Shown here piece by piece: positions 12,235 through 38,329 of a DNA stretch of 64,000 nucleotides. This stretch comes from Stichopus chloronotus. Lineage: Eukaryota; Echinodermata; Holothuroidea; Aspidochirotida; Stichopodidae. The DNA lies in NCBI GenBank assembly GCA_021234535.1, contig CM037843.1, positions 14,019,997 to 14,083,996 of the forward strand. The letters run 5' to 3'. How positions within the stretch are numbered: position 1 is the first letter of the stretch; every line of letters starts with the position of its first letter. Below the pieces are notes generated by a model. It ran no database searches and was not told where the DNA came from. It saw only the letters and a list, made by a program, of their open reading frames with translations. A program made the position numbers and the translations under genes.

Positions 12235-12890
12235 AATGTAAAAAGTGTTTGACCCATGTTGACCCCAAATGACCTTTGGCCCCTGAGTTCTTGTTCTCAA
12301 TAAGGTACACCCTCATATGCAACATCAGATCTGTACAAGTTTCCCTTCATTAAATATTGTGTTTAATGTGTTTTCACTTTTTGACCCCCTGTTGACCCTA
12401 AATGACCTTTGACTTCCACAAAAATTAGACTTCTTGTACTCAATAAGGTACACTCACATTATGAAATATTACATCTTTACAAGCTTCCCTTCTTGAGATA
12501 TTTTGTTTGCAAGATTTTCGCTGTTTGATCACTGCTGACCCCAAAGGAAGTCCATCAAAAATAATGGATTCCTTGTACTGAATGAGATACACCCACAAAT
12601 GAAATACTACATCTATAGATGCTTCCCTGCTGGAGACACTGTGTTTACAAGATTTGCAATATTTGACCCATGTTGAACCCAAATGACAGTTGGCCTCCAC
12701 CAAAAACATCAAAATTCTTTTGCTCCATGAGGTTCACCAACTCACCAAATATGACAGATGTGTTAACACCAAATGACCTTTGACGTCCACCAAAAACAAT
12801 AGGCTTCTTGTACTCAGAAAGGTACACCTAAATACCAAATATGAGAGCTGTACAAGTTTTCGTCTAGAGGTATTTTGTAAGTGTTCCATA
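12235..12890 (+). repeat. tandem repeat of the TGACCTTTGACC family, plus orientation
   Basis: About five diverged units, spaced roughly 95-140 bp, each containing parts of AAATGACCTTTGACCTCCAC, AAAAACAATAGG, CTTGTACTCAATAAGGTACA and AAGCTTCCCTTCTTGAGATA. The same family occurs at 16320-16625, 26455-27030, 28618-28745, 40010-40700 and 54950-55560. It is non-coding. Confidence 0.8.
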
Positions 12891-14405
12891 TTGAATAGAA
12901 GAGTGTTTTGGTGGGCGAGTGGTCAAACGGTGATACATGATCTGAACTTTTTAAGTGAAAAACAAACAGGTAAAACGGCCATTTTATTTCTTATCATGTT
13001 TCAGGCAGGATCAATAAAGTTGTGGAGTTTTTGAGTCAAATAACCAGCTTTCGCAACCCTCTCTACATAGGAAACTCAAGGGTTATCTCAAAGCGATAGG
13101 TTGGCGCGGAGCGTGACAGAAAATTTTGGAAAATTTGGGCTTTTCGAGATCCCCAGGTGGTTGGATGGTTGGAAACAGCACTTTTGCATGTTAAAAGCTG
13201 CATATGCACATGTCTGGAAACACGGATCACTTGTTTACAGTTTCTCTAATTAATGAGAGCAACGAGTGTAATACAGTGTGATACGAAAATACAGTATGCC
13301 CCAGTTGCTTTACACAGACAGAATTGTGGTTAACTGAAGACTGTCTAAGAGGAGCGCCAGCATTGTTTGGAGCGAAGTGTGCCAGAATGATAAATACAAA
13401 AAATATCCCCCAGATTGATGCAAATCGCCCTTCCCAGGCTCAGCAAGTAAGTGCCAGAAAATGGTATTATCTGCATTTTCTTGCATATCGAAAAGTTGCG
13501 ATCATACACCTCGCAAGTGCCTTTCAGTTTCCGGGCGCATGGTGTGTCGTAATGGTTTTTTTTTCTCTTGATGTAGCCTTCAGAGCTGTGTTTTAAGATC
13601 TAGCTAAACTGGATTTGTGATCTTCATACTATTACACACCCATTGAATACGTGTTTGAAAGGATACATCAATTACTTCAGTCGTAAATTATCAATTTATG
13701 AGTATGATTCTTATGGGCAAAAACAGCTTTTCATCCTAAACTTACCTAAATTACAGGATTAATACTTGTAGTCACAAATGTATTTACAGATCTATACGCA
13801 TTTCTTGAATATGTGTGTCTTAGGTAGCATGTGGAGAAATGGTTTTATAAGGATAGATACTTTTGTCGTAAACCGCGTGATTTTGGGCATGAGGTGGCCC
13901 ATTATTTTTGGACATTCCCCAAATTATGACGTCGCAAAATTTGGAAAAGATCAAAATCATGTATTTTGAATAAATAGTCATAGTTGTTAATGGGTTGCTT
14001 GCACCCAGACATATCATTTCGAAACAAAACTGATGGGGACAATTTAGTGATTTGGGTGTTAAATGAGCAGATGATCGCTGTGTGCAGAACTTTTCGATAT
14101 GTGCTGAAAATTACCTCATCTCAGTGGAATTTTCTGCTGAAAATATCTGATCAAATTTGTGCATTTCATGATTAATACTGTACTTGCTTGAATTTAAAAA
14201 CATGTAATTGGCAACACTATCATCATTTCCTGGATGAGTAGAGGGCTGAAGTACTCAAATTTGCATTTTTTCACCTTATCTTTTAATTTTTTCTCATTCT
14301 TATCTTTCTTATACTTTTCCTCGTTGTGTGAAAAGGTGCAGAGGGCACCGGTAATTTATTTGAGTCCATATTGTAGCTCCGTCACTGTGTGAGCTACAGC
14401 ATTAT
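12891..14405. other. non-coding spacer between the rbm34 and GGT-A 3' ends
   Basis: I see no coding exon here. Open frames are short and unlike known families. At 14331-14400 the sequence GCTACAGCATT begins a stretch that also occurs next to GGT-B at about 41764, so the duplicated block resumes here. Confidence 0.5.
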
Positions 14406-14413
14406 TGTTAACA

Positions 14414-14497
14414 GATTGATAGACAGATAGACAGATCTGATAGACAGATCAGATAGACAGATCAGATAGACAGATCGATCAGATAAATAGATAGATC

Positions 14498-14528
<31 letters not shown>

Positions 14529-14795
14529 TAGACAGACAGACAAACAGGTAGACAGATATATAGACAGATAGATAGACAGATAGATAGACAGATAGATAGA
14601 CAGATAGGTAGACAGATAGATAGACAGATAGATTGACAGATAGATATACAGATAGAATAGAAAGATAGATTAGATGGATAGATTAGATAAGATTAGATAG
14701 ATTAGATAAGATTAGATAGATTAGATAAGATAAGATAGATAGATTAGATAAGATAGATAGATTAGATAGATAGATTAGATAGATTAGATAGACTG
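14414..14795. repeat. GATA/GACA microsatellite, about 380 bp
   Basis: Runs of GATAGACA and GATA pass into TTAGATAGA/TAAGATTAGA mixtures toward the 3' end. It lies just beyond the 3' end of GGT-A. The matching place in copy B (41780-41800) has only a short GATGAGATAGATGG remnant, so the tract expanded in copy A or shrank in copy B. Confidence 0.95.
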
Positions 14796-15085
14796 CAGCC
14801 GTAGCAACATCCTAAAAGCATAATCCAAAACTGGAAGTAGTTTTCATCATTTATTTTTCGTCGAGAACCAAATAACAGAGGAACGAAATTATACACAGCT
14901 TTTGGAAATTTACCAAATAAAATAAAACGAACATTTTTTTTCTGTCTGCGGGGTACTTCATCAGTGTAAAGGTAATGTTGAGATGTACTACCGTACGTGA
15001 CAACTGTCTATCAGCTATTTAACCACCATACACAAGATTCGGTGACAATCAACTAACTCATGTTTAACTCTACCAAACAGTCTCT

Positions 15086-29479
<14,394 letters not shown>

Positions 29480-32319
29480 CTGAAAAAAAGACGAGAGAGG
29501 ATTTTTTTTAGGATTTCACAAACAAAATACAAATCAGTGACGTTGTATTGCAATGTTCATGTTATATCCAGGCCGTGGGAAAGGGGTGCTCATATGCAGG
29601 GAGGTGTAATAGATGGAGTTACATCGGAAAGTTTAATTTACGCTAATCGTTTCAAATTTTCTCCAGTGTGATAAGAGTTTCAATTCATGAGGGGCGAGTA
29701 CGGCTTAGATCACCATTTTACTTTTGTGTGATATATTTAAATACTAGCTGGTATCAAAGTGGCCTAACCTGTATTTGATCCTCCTTATCGCCTATGAAAA
29801 AGGATTTCGGTAGAACAAATGCTTCGATGCGAAAGTTGTTGCTGACAATTAAGTCAGGACGACTGTCTCACAAATCAAAACGACTGGTTTTCTCTTCGGA
29901 ATCAAGATAAACCGGTGTTTAATAATTAGACACAGAGCTTTTGCCATATATGCAAATGATCACAATATCGTCCTATGACTATATTTTATTGTAGCGTTTC
30001 ATCAATCTCCGCCAAAGGTCACAAGTTGCAGACGGTGTATAGGGTACCGCATACAACATCAGAGTGATTTACTATGACAAGCGTCGGAATAGGTCGGGAA
30101 GTTGAAAAATAATGTTTAAGAATAGTGACTGGCAAATGTTATGGCTCTGAACAAAAGTAATTTTACAAGGTAGCAACGAAATAAACATTTTATGGTTGAG
30201 TTCCTGATACCCTTTAAGCCCACTGAATTTGTAAGTGGTAAACAAAACAGACGTCCTTGGCGGCAACCAGTTGGGTACAAAGGAAGAAGTTTCTGATGTA
30301 TCTTCTATTACACCCCCCATGCTATTAATCTAACAGTAATGGGAACATATAAATGCCCCTTTGATTGATTAGCAGTAGGCTGTACGTGGGCCTAGTTGAA
30401 ACCATGTCCCATCGTGGTTGACCAGGTGGTTAGCATCCCATGTCGATTGCTGTCAATCTACTGCACTTTTAAGTCAAACTTACATTACACATAAGTCTTG
30501 ATTATTTCACTATAGCCTGTTTAATTGTCAGTGGTCTGTTGCTGTGTCCTTTCAACCCTAACTTAACTTCACACGTTTTCATATTGCGCTGAAACTTTAA
30601 GTATGATGGCAATCAGAACATTACATATCTTTATTATTCTGTTGTCCCAGTTACCATGTCAACCGTATCAGCTTTATAGTGCTAGATATTCTTATGACGT
30701 TTTTAATTGCCTAGGTGGTGTAGCTACATTTTTTCCCCGAGTTTGTCCCTCCCCGGTTCTGGGGAAAATGTTGATCAATAAACTTGACTATACACGTTAC
30801 TTCCATTTCGTTGTAGTGAAAGATAGGCCTTAAAAAAATCAAGCATTGATACACGAAAATCTATATATTTTATTTTCTTCGACGACTAAATTGCCAATGC
30901 ATATTGCCAATCGGCGTGCAGGCATAAATCCATGCGCACTTATTAGACCTTGCGATAGGCCTAGATAATACTTTCTAAACTGTCTGATTTTTTCTTCTGC
31001 CTCACGATACCTAATTAAATACCGTAAATGACAAAACGCATAACGGTTAATGGTAGCATTGTTTTTTGTTTTAATTTTAACATTAGCAAGTTACATTAGA
31101 CCCACGAATTTAAAGCTACACGCATGAATGGACCAGTGGATTAAAGTTTTCCGGATGTGAGAATTAAATTTAATGAGTACAGAAGATACTCATAATTCAA
31201 GATAGGCCTAAACATTATCCACGGCAACTCAACAATCAACTTATCGAGGGATGCCTTGCCAATGTATACCGTGTGCGTGGCGTCTACGAGGATTTTCCTG
31301 TTGAAGCGCTAACATTGCAAAAAAAGCTCTCCAGAGTATAAGGATGCCGCATCGATGATTTTTGATCGTGAGAGTACGTGGAACACAGTCAAATGACATT
31401 GACTTATATGACTTAGATATTATTCGAACTTACGAATACCATTCAGCATACTTGATCTTTCTTTTTTCAGACTTATGGGGAACATTGATCCTACTGAGAA
31501 TCGAAATAATGATCTATTTACAGCAAGGGCTTCTTACAAGTCAAAGTTTGGAGCTTTTTTTCAATAGAAAGTTAGTTCTTCTAAGGATATCTTCCATGTT
31601 ACGTAATATTTTCAGTATTGACCCTGTTGAAACTTAAGTAAAAGCCTAGACTTTCAAGACAACTAGGTTAGCATTATCTCGTAATCAGCCGAGGGCTTGT
31701 AATTAATATATAGGCCTAGTCTAGGAGGCAAATGTAGTAGTTTAGGCAACTTTAATATTCAGTTTTTGCATCGGCGTCAGATTTTCAGAAGTTGAAGTTC
31801 CTTGAACTCAATGAAGCCAGATTCAGTATTTATGGGGCATATTTATTGATTTGAAAGAAAATCGCACAGACCATTAAGTAGAATGTGGATGTCAGTGGTA
31901 GTCTGGCCGAACTAGTCACGTCACGTTTTTTGCTGGGGCGACCAAATGAAGGTAATAAATTTGGGATAGTTTAATAACATAGTGTCTAAACTCGTGCAAA
32001 TAAAACAAACGAACTAACGAACCAAGGAAGGAAGGAAGGAAGCAGCAAACGAGAAGCAATCAGTGATCGTTAGTATAGTTAGTTTTAGGGTACGGGGTGA
32101 GGTTAATAACAGACGTTATTCGCCCGTTTTACGTGCAAATAGCTTCGATCTTAGGCTTCTTCTGAGAGCAAGCTCTCTAAGGTCTACAGTATTTACCGTC
32201 TGCCCATCTTCATGGCACGATGGATAGATCATGAGATCGTTTCTACTTTGCAAACAGGTTTTGCAAAGATATCTCTATAGACAAAATGGAATTTTATGAA
32301 GAGCTGTCCTGCTATCAGT
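29480..32319. other. upstream region of GGT-A with no recognised exon
   Basis: This should contain the GGT-A start exon and promoter, but I could not identify them. Open frames are short and not family-like. A GGAA tetranucleotide run is present near 32025. Confidence 0.45.
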
Positions 32320-32800
32320 GCAATATACATAATAATAATAGTGATATTTATAAAGCGCATTCCAATAGCATTGAAAGCGCTGAACAAATACAATTGTAAA
32401 AAGAAGTAACGATGTATACAATATAGACTCAGTAAATTCTTAAGAGCATAAAATGCAAGAGTAGTTATGAATTTAAACAATTAAAATAATAAGTTTTCAA
32501 ATTCTATTTAAAATGAGGAAGATTAGTTAAAAAACGCACATAGCCGGCAAACAGTTCCAATTCTCTAGGGCATCCACGGTAAAAGATCTATCCTCATAAA
32601 ACTTAGAAGTAGGTGCAAGAACTGTTTTTTTTTTATAATGTACTTTGTGAATTGTTGAAAATTGAAATGGTACCAACACCTTTTAAAATTCTTCAGAGTA
32701 GAACCTGAAGAATTTGGTCCCATGCTGTCCACGACAACAAAACCGGATGACCTAATGACATCTAAGTAAGAATATGCCACATGAACGGTATGTTACTCAG
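32320..32800 (-). repeat. possible dispersed SINE-like or LINE-tail repeat
   Basis: It contains AATAATAATAGTGATATTTA followed by TAAAGCGCATTCCAATAGCA, and farther on AGTTCCAATTCTCTAGGGC. Phrases of the kind ATTTATAAAGCGC with a trinucleotide end are common in short retroposons of marine invertebrates. The family was not identified, and no second copy was seen in this window. Confidence 0.35.
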
Positions 32801-34245
32801 ATAATATACTGATTTACTCACATGAGTTCAATTAAAATAAATGAAATAGCAAGGCGGTCTCACTGAAATTTTAACAAAAGTAAGTTTACCAATTTACGGT
32901 ACATCAAAGTTTTGAAAATTGATCCGAAACGTTTACCTACCTACACATGCTTTCCATGTATGTCTAGTGTGGACCGAAAGAAGGGAATTATCACCATGAA
33001 TTGCATGTGTGTGTCTTCTCCAGCTTTATATGCAACTCATGGAATATGTTTTCAAGATGTTGGCTGTTAAAGAGATTGCCTGCGTATAGCAAAAAAAAAT
33101 AAATAAATAAAAACATTGAAGTGTTCATGTCTAAAAGTTAAGTACATGTCCCTAAGGCCTTATTTGCACCATTCAAACAATTTTGGGAAAACGAATAGGT
33201 TTCAGGTGATGAATTCTGCCAGACGATTTCAAAGACAAAAAGTAAACAATACGATATTCAACGATGTTCTTCTTTGAATAAGCCAATGGAAAACGCCAAA
33301 TCCATTGTAGCATATTATAATTGATATACCTGGAAAAGCTTAGATTATGGCCAGAGACATCAAAACTTAGGAAATACTAGTCATAAAAAGTGATTGTGTG
33401 TGCTTAAAGACCAGAAGAAAAAGATTCTTTGTTCTTATCTTTTTTATTCTGAAATGTAGGTTGCGGTTGTGCATGGACGGAATACGTCTTTTAGTGAACG
33501 AAAATGACAGTAACTGTTTTGAAAAGCAACTGTATTGGCATAAAACAGTAAAAGCAGGAATAATATATGGAAAATTAACGGTTCTTACTATAAGCTCTTA
33601 CATAATGAATGCAAGTCTTACTGGTGTATCGAAAACATAGTCGTCGCTCTTTGGTCGGTATCGGGAATTGTAGTATTTGGTGAAAAGAAGCACTGTATTT
33701 CCAAATAACCCTACAAATTGATCTCATTATTGCGACGTCAGCGATCCTGCATTGTTTTGACCAACTGACCAAATGAATATTCAACACCGAGTATACTTCC
33801 CATTGGCTTGTTTAAAGAAGCACACGGTTGATTTGAAGGCAACTGTCAAAAACTGCATTATCGAATTTTACTCTCTATGTCCTTATGTTACAAGAATTCT
33901 AAAGCATATGGCAGAGTTAACCAACCGAAATCTATTCATTTTCCCAAATTGTCTGAATGGCTTAATTCAAAGTCTTGTTAAACATTTGGACATGAAATTT
34001 CAATGTTTTTAATTTTTGCCTATAAGCAGGCAATCACTTTAAGACTTGTCAAAATGCATTGTATCCTGTAATTGATGGGGTATTGGAACCTTCAGTTGAT
34101 AAAAACAGCTTGTCACTGACTCAGAAATGGCGGTGATTAGTTTGTATGTTACAGTGCTTGGTTTCACTAATTACTACTATTCCTAATACCGATCAACGAG
34201 CGACTTGAGTAGTAAGTTTTAGATATACCAGTGAGACCTGTGGAT

Positions 34246-34247
<2 letters not shown>
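32801..34247. other. spacer with dispersed non-coding repeats
   Basis: No coding exon recognised. Parts resemble other places: about 33200-33240 (AGGTTTCAGGTGATGAATTC) resembles 58110-58150, and 33945-34030 resembles 1190-1290 and partly 56918-56960. These mark an old dispersed repeat of unknown type. Confidence 0.45.

Positions 34248-34323
<76 letters not shown>
34248..34323. repeat. AT dinucleotide microsatellite
   Basis: About 38 uninterrupted AT units. It lies just beyond the 3' end of the minus-strand Penelope-like element, which may have inserted next to or seeded the tract. Confidence 0.97.
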
Positions 34324-34325
<2 letters not shown>

Positions 34326-34408
34326 GGTTTTCATGCATTGTATATTCGAAATACTTCTAGAAACGAGGGGACGTTGCTTGATATGTCTGCTTTAATGTTT
34401 ATTACAAG

Positions 34409-34433
34409 CTTTCGGCCATCTGGCCTTCATCAG
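34409..34433 (-). ncRNA. hammerhead-ribozyme-like core in the Penelope 3' region
   Basis: Read on the minus strand, CTGATGA (34427-34433) is followed by one A, a GGCC-AGAT-GGCC hairpin and GAAA (34410-34413). These are the two conserved strands and stem II of a hammerhead core, and Penelope-like elements are known to carry such ribozymes. A four-pair stem III (GCTT with AAGC) can be drawn, but the residues at the cleavage site are not canonical and stem I is unclear. It may be degenerate. Confidence 0.4.
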
Positions 34434-35050
34434 GTACTGCAAAAGTCAGAGAAAGGGTATAAAAGTAGTATTGTAGGTAGAAAGGAAATATGAAAATGTA
34501 ACAACGTTAACTAGGGCAAATACTTAAGCTATTCTGCTCACATGTTCTTACATTTCAACAACGTATCTTTATTTATATGAGATCCCGATAAATGTGAGTT
34601 AGTGTTATACACCCAGAAGTATTCAAATCTATACATACGCTAGAAAAACGTTTTAGTTTTACATATTTAGCCATATAAATGTAAGTGTATAGAATATTAC
34701 GTAGGCCTAGGTTCGTACAGTGATTGTGAAAAGGAGAAGAAAAAACTTACATATGTGACTCAGATAGGTGTCCGCCACTTGATGACGTCGTGTGTGAGAG
34801 TTTGATCTGTGTGCTTGGAGAGTATAGCATGATCACGTGGTCTCTACTGGTCAACGTTAATTCCGTGTGGGTGAAGTGTTAGAAGTTTGTGTGGCCAAAA
34901 CGAATCTCTGTGGATGATTGTGGTATGTGTTTTCTTTGTTATGGTTTCGATGCCTGTAACATTGTCTATTGTGTGGTGTGATGAATTTAAATGTAGTTGT
35001 GTATGCAAGACGTTTGGCATGAATGTTATCATTAAAATTGATAATTTCTG

Positions 35051-35254
35051 CAGGCCCGTATCCAGGGAGGGGGTTCAGAAGGTTCGGACGAACCCCCTCA
35101 CAAGATCTGGATTTCCGTTCAGCCTATGAAAGTAGGCCTACGTTAGCAACATATACAATTAGTTTTAATTTGTTGGTCATAATTGTCGGGTAAAATGTTC
35201 CACTTGTGGTAAAATCGACCCCCCCCCCCACTGAAAAAGCTGCATACGGGCCTG
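35051..35254. mobile_element. 204-bp non-autonomous inverted-repeat element nested in the Penelope copy
   Basis: Perfect 11-bp terminal inverted repeats CAGGCCCGTAT (35051-35061) and ATACGGGCCTG (35244-35254) are flanked by a direct repeat TTCTG at 35046-35050 and 35255-35259. The interior has AGGGAGGGGGTTCAGAAGG and CGAACCCCCTC. Taking it out rejoins the Penelope sequence. The terminal sequence and 5-bp target duplication suggest a cut-and-paste DNA transposon relative; the superfamily is not assigned. Confidence 0.85.
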
Positions 35255-35860
35255 TTCTGATCTGGTGTTGCTGAACCTGGTGTAGAGTGTTGTTTCAGTT
35301 TTAACAACATATTGTTTTCCTCAGTGTGTACATGTTATGAGATAGATGAGCCAGGATGTTTTGCAGTCAATGTGTGTTGTTATGGGAAATTCCTGACCTG
35401 TATGAGTACTTCTTAATTTGTTTGTCTCTTGAGTGTATGTGTGGATAATGCACCTCTTGGATTTACACGGAAAGAATCCGGATGTTTCTGGGTTGTTTGG
35501 ATTGTGTTCCATAGGTGAGGGTTCTCTTGCTCTGACGAGCAGATCTCGGAGGGAACGGGGGCGTCTGAAATGAACCATTGGTGGTTCCGGAAATATTGAT
35601 TTGATTTCAAGTGAATTTTGTAGGTATTGAGAGCATTTATGTAACTTTCTGGGGAGGCTCGCAAAATTTCGTGAATACGTAATAACTAGAGGTATTCGTT
35701 TGTTTTTTTTTTTGTTTGTGTTTGTATGCAAGTAAATCTTTTTTTGTAGTTTTTTGCAGGGAGAACTTGTCGTTTCACCATCAACGGGTTATATCCCCTA
35801 TTGCTAAAGTGGGTAAATAAAGGTATAGTTCTGAGAAAGATACAAAGGTTCACCGCAAGG

Positions 35861-36393
35861 CAACTGTTTACAAGGAATGGATACAAAAAGAAAACATTCA
35901 AAGACTTACGAGTAGGAATGCACCGGATATCCTCTCCGGTCAGACGGACGGACGGACGGACTTTTGCGAAAGTCTGGCACGGTTTTCTTTCTGACATTTT
36001 GTTGTGACTGTCTGACAAGAAGATGATGATAGAGTATCTCTCAAAGAATTAACGAGGCAATACAATGTACAGTATGAAAGAAAAAGTTACACAATAACAG
36101 TTAAGCTCATAGTTTACAGTCTGATTTATTATAGTAATGGGACAAACTGGATTGACTTTATGTATACTACAACATACGACTTTTACGTTCTGGTTATATT
36201 CGAGTCAGTGTTCATTTCCCTGTAGACCGTAACGCGATATCAAGTTTATTACTGTAGTGTTAAACCTTACTGGACTTACATATGAAAATGTGTATGACAT
36301 GTGTCAAACTGGCATACAGTAGCAGATTTTTTTCAAGGCACATGATAGAGGGCACTGCTTTTTTCATAAATCAGATATCAGGACATGCTTGAT
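35861..36393. other. spacer, no gene seen
   Basis: It holds a GGAC tetranucleotide run near 35942-35961 (CAGACGGACGGACGGACGGA) and no recognisable coding sequence. Confidence 0.5.
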
Positions 36394-36510
36394 GTTGAGT
36401 TACCGACTTACGATGACTAGACATCTGGGGAAAAAAATGTTAAATTGTTGAGATACCGTGTTACGAATAACTTGTTATCTCGACAAAGTAACCTAAGTCG
36501 GTAACTCGAC
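36394..36510. mobile_element. 117-bp foldback (MITE-like) element
   Basis: GTTGAGTTACCGACTTA at 36394-36410 is the inverse of TAAGTCGGTAACTCGAC at 36494-36510, with 16 of 17 positions paired. An inner pair, GTTGAGATA and TATCTCGAC, supports a longer foldback. TGAT flanks both ends (36390-36393 and 36511-36514) as a possible 4-bp target duplication. It has no coding capacity. Confidence 0.7.
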
Positions 36511-38329
36511 TGATTTGCAAACAGTTTCCAAGTAACAAGTTTACATCTCGCATGTTACCTTACTGTCCGCCGTAGATGACCGAACCTTGAATGCAAGAAT
36601 CTCTTTTAGTGCTTTAGATATCACGTGTTCACGCTGTAAGCTGACAAACATTCTCATCATCTCACATAATGCAGGACTTAAGTCCACTTATTACAAGGAC
36701 CTCGTCTTGGTCTAGACTCTGACCGTAGCTAGGACCGTGACTTTCTCAGTAGCATGAGAGAACTGGGTGGAAGGTTTCCAGGGGTAACTTGAGGAGCGTG
36801 GGCTAAACACTCTCTGGGAAGAGGGGAGGTAAAGTACAATCAAAAGCTTCATTTTTGTGGCAATCGGAAAGGGGATTTACAGTGATTTAGAAAACAGGTG
36901 ATGGCTCATGATAGAAATCGCTCAATCTTGGATCAATTCGGAGACTTGAATGAAGTTCTGAATCATGTTTGAACCAATCACACCAATCGTAACTCCGTGT
37001 AGAATCACTTGACTTAGCAAAGATAACTCTGCCGACACTGACCTGTTTTGTGATATCATAGAATGGCTCACATGTACACCAACTTTCCTACTAGATTCTA
37101 CTCCGTGCGCTGACACTGTGTCTGAGTTGGGAAATCATGATTAGCAGCAACTTGGGCAGGATTGTCCAGTTTGACAAAAGTCATCAGTGATGTAACTCAC
37201 AGTAAATGAAGATGTTGCAAAGTTGTAACAACGAAACCTTGTACAATTCCAGTTACTTGAAAGGATTGTAAAAATCTGATCCGGCCGGATTTCAATGAAG
37301 ATACGGCCAAATCCGGTTCCTTTTATAGGTCACCGATCACTTAAATTAAAAGATCTTTGACTAACCACCTTAAAGGTATCAATAAGCTGTGTGGCTTTAA
37401 AAACATTCAAAGTTGGTGACTACTTTTCCGTGAAAGATAGGACCTCTTAGACCCCTAAGGCTGATGTCATCTTCTCTTTTGAAGGTTATTGCGATAAGAC
37501 CCAAATTTAGATCGGTAAGACAAAAAGGTATCTAGCAACCAGGATCAAAGAGCATCTCTGGGGAAATCAGCTTTCCATGTACACATCACTCCATGTATAA
37601 ACTACAGAACAGCAAACAGCAATAACTACAGACTTTGAACTAAAAATCAAATCAACGTAATATATCAAAAAGCTCAATCCTGTTTTAAATAGTCAATTGT
37701 ACCAACATGCATGGATCATTTTATATACCCAGTATTTTAAAACCTGTCCTGTCTTTGAATATACATATATATATACATATACATATGTGCAATTTTATCA
37801 CTTAATTTCAGGGAGGAAGATGAGATATCTTCCAAAACGTTTGCAATAAAAAATGACATTTTTCTTTCCCTAACATTTTCGTGTTAATTTGCTCTTTCAT
37901 TTGGTTCTTCATGGTATGGAAAAAGTTCAGAAAAGGGCTTCTCAGCGGATTAGTTCTATGTGAGGTGCTACGATCATCACAGATTAAAACTACTTAATCT
38001 TACATCCTTTGAGATTACAAGATTCGTGGTGATCTGCTGCAAGTGTTTAAAATTGTTCACGATGTTAATAAGTTTTCAGTGACTTTTTTTACAGTTGACT
38101 AATTCAAGATGTTCTCAAATTTGAAAGGCCAAAAGATGCGCTGTAGTCTGGATGATGTTAGATAGCACTTCTTCTCGCAGAGATTTGTAGGAGAATGAAA
38201 TTATCTGCCAGAGTCTGTGTCGATGTCTAACACATGTGATCATGTTATCACACACGAGCATGTAAAAACGTGTATCAGAGATACGCAAAGGTGCATATAT
38301 ATGCTACGTACAAGTGTTCGGATTGGTTG
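36511..38329. other. spacer with a possible retroelement scrap
   Basis: No gene recognised. At about 37514-37596 the plus strand reads GKTKRYLATRIKEHLWGN before a stop. This resembles the GKT-x-R-x-L-x-TRI-x-EHL signature found in GIY-YIG-like tails of some retroelements. The match is short and the surroundings are not open, so it is at best a decayed fragment. Confidence 0.4.

Larger units (their letters stand above)
34380..35860 (-). mobile_element. Penelope-like retroelement, 5'-truncated and decayed
   Basis: On the minus strand the frame at 35321-35731 reads RIPLVITYSRNFASLPRKL, RRPRSLRDLLVRAREPS, then a cysteine region and ITTHIDCKTSWLIYLITCTH. This is the junction between the reverse transcriptase and the GIY-YIG endonuclease of Penelope-like elements. 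Reading continues after a stop (TGA in place of a conserved cysteine) as GKQYVVKTETTLYTRF. After an inserted element, 34844-35032 gives HRDSFWPHKLLTLHPHGIN, the family's usual C-terminal ending. Upstream, RGYNPLMVKRQ is visible near 35770-35800, but most of the reverse transcriptase is missing. Stops and frame shifts show it is dead. Confidence 0.85.

Noticed and set aside
31240..31320. Candidate GGT-A start exon on the minus strand beginning MLALQQENPRRRHA
   Set aside because: It looks like a cytoplasmic tail, but its available donors leave one base, whereas the anchor exon needs two bases from the exon before it. The phases do not fit.
35801..36007. Plus-strand open frame ending in GGAC-repeat translation
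   Set aside because: Part is antisense to the Penelope element and part is a translated tetranucleotide repeat.
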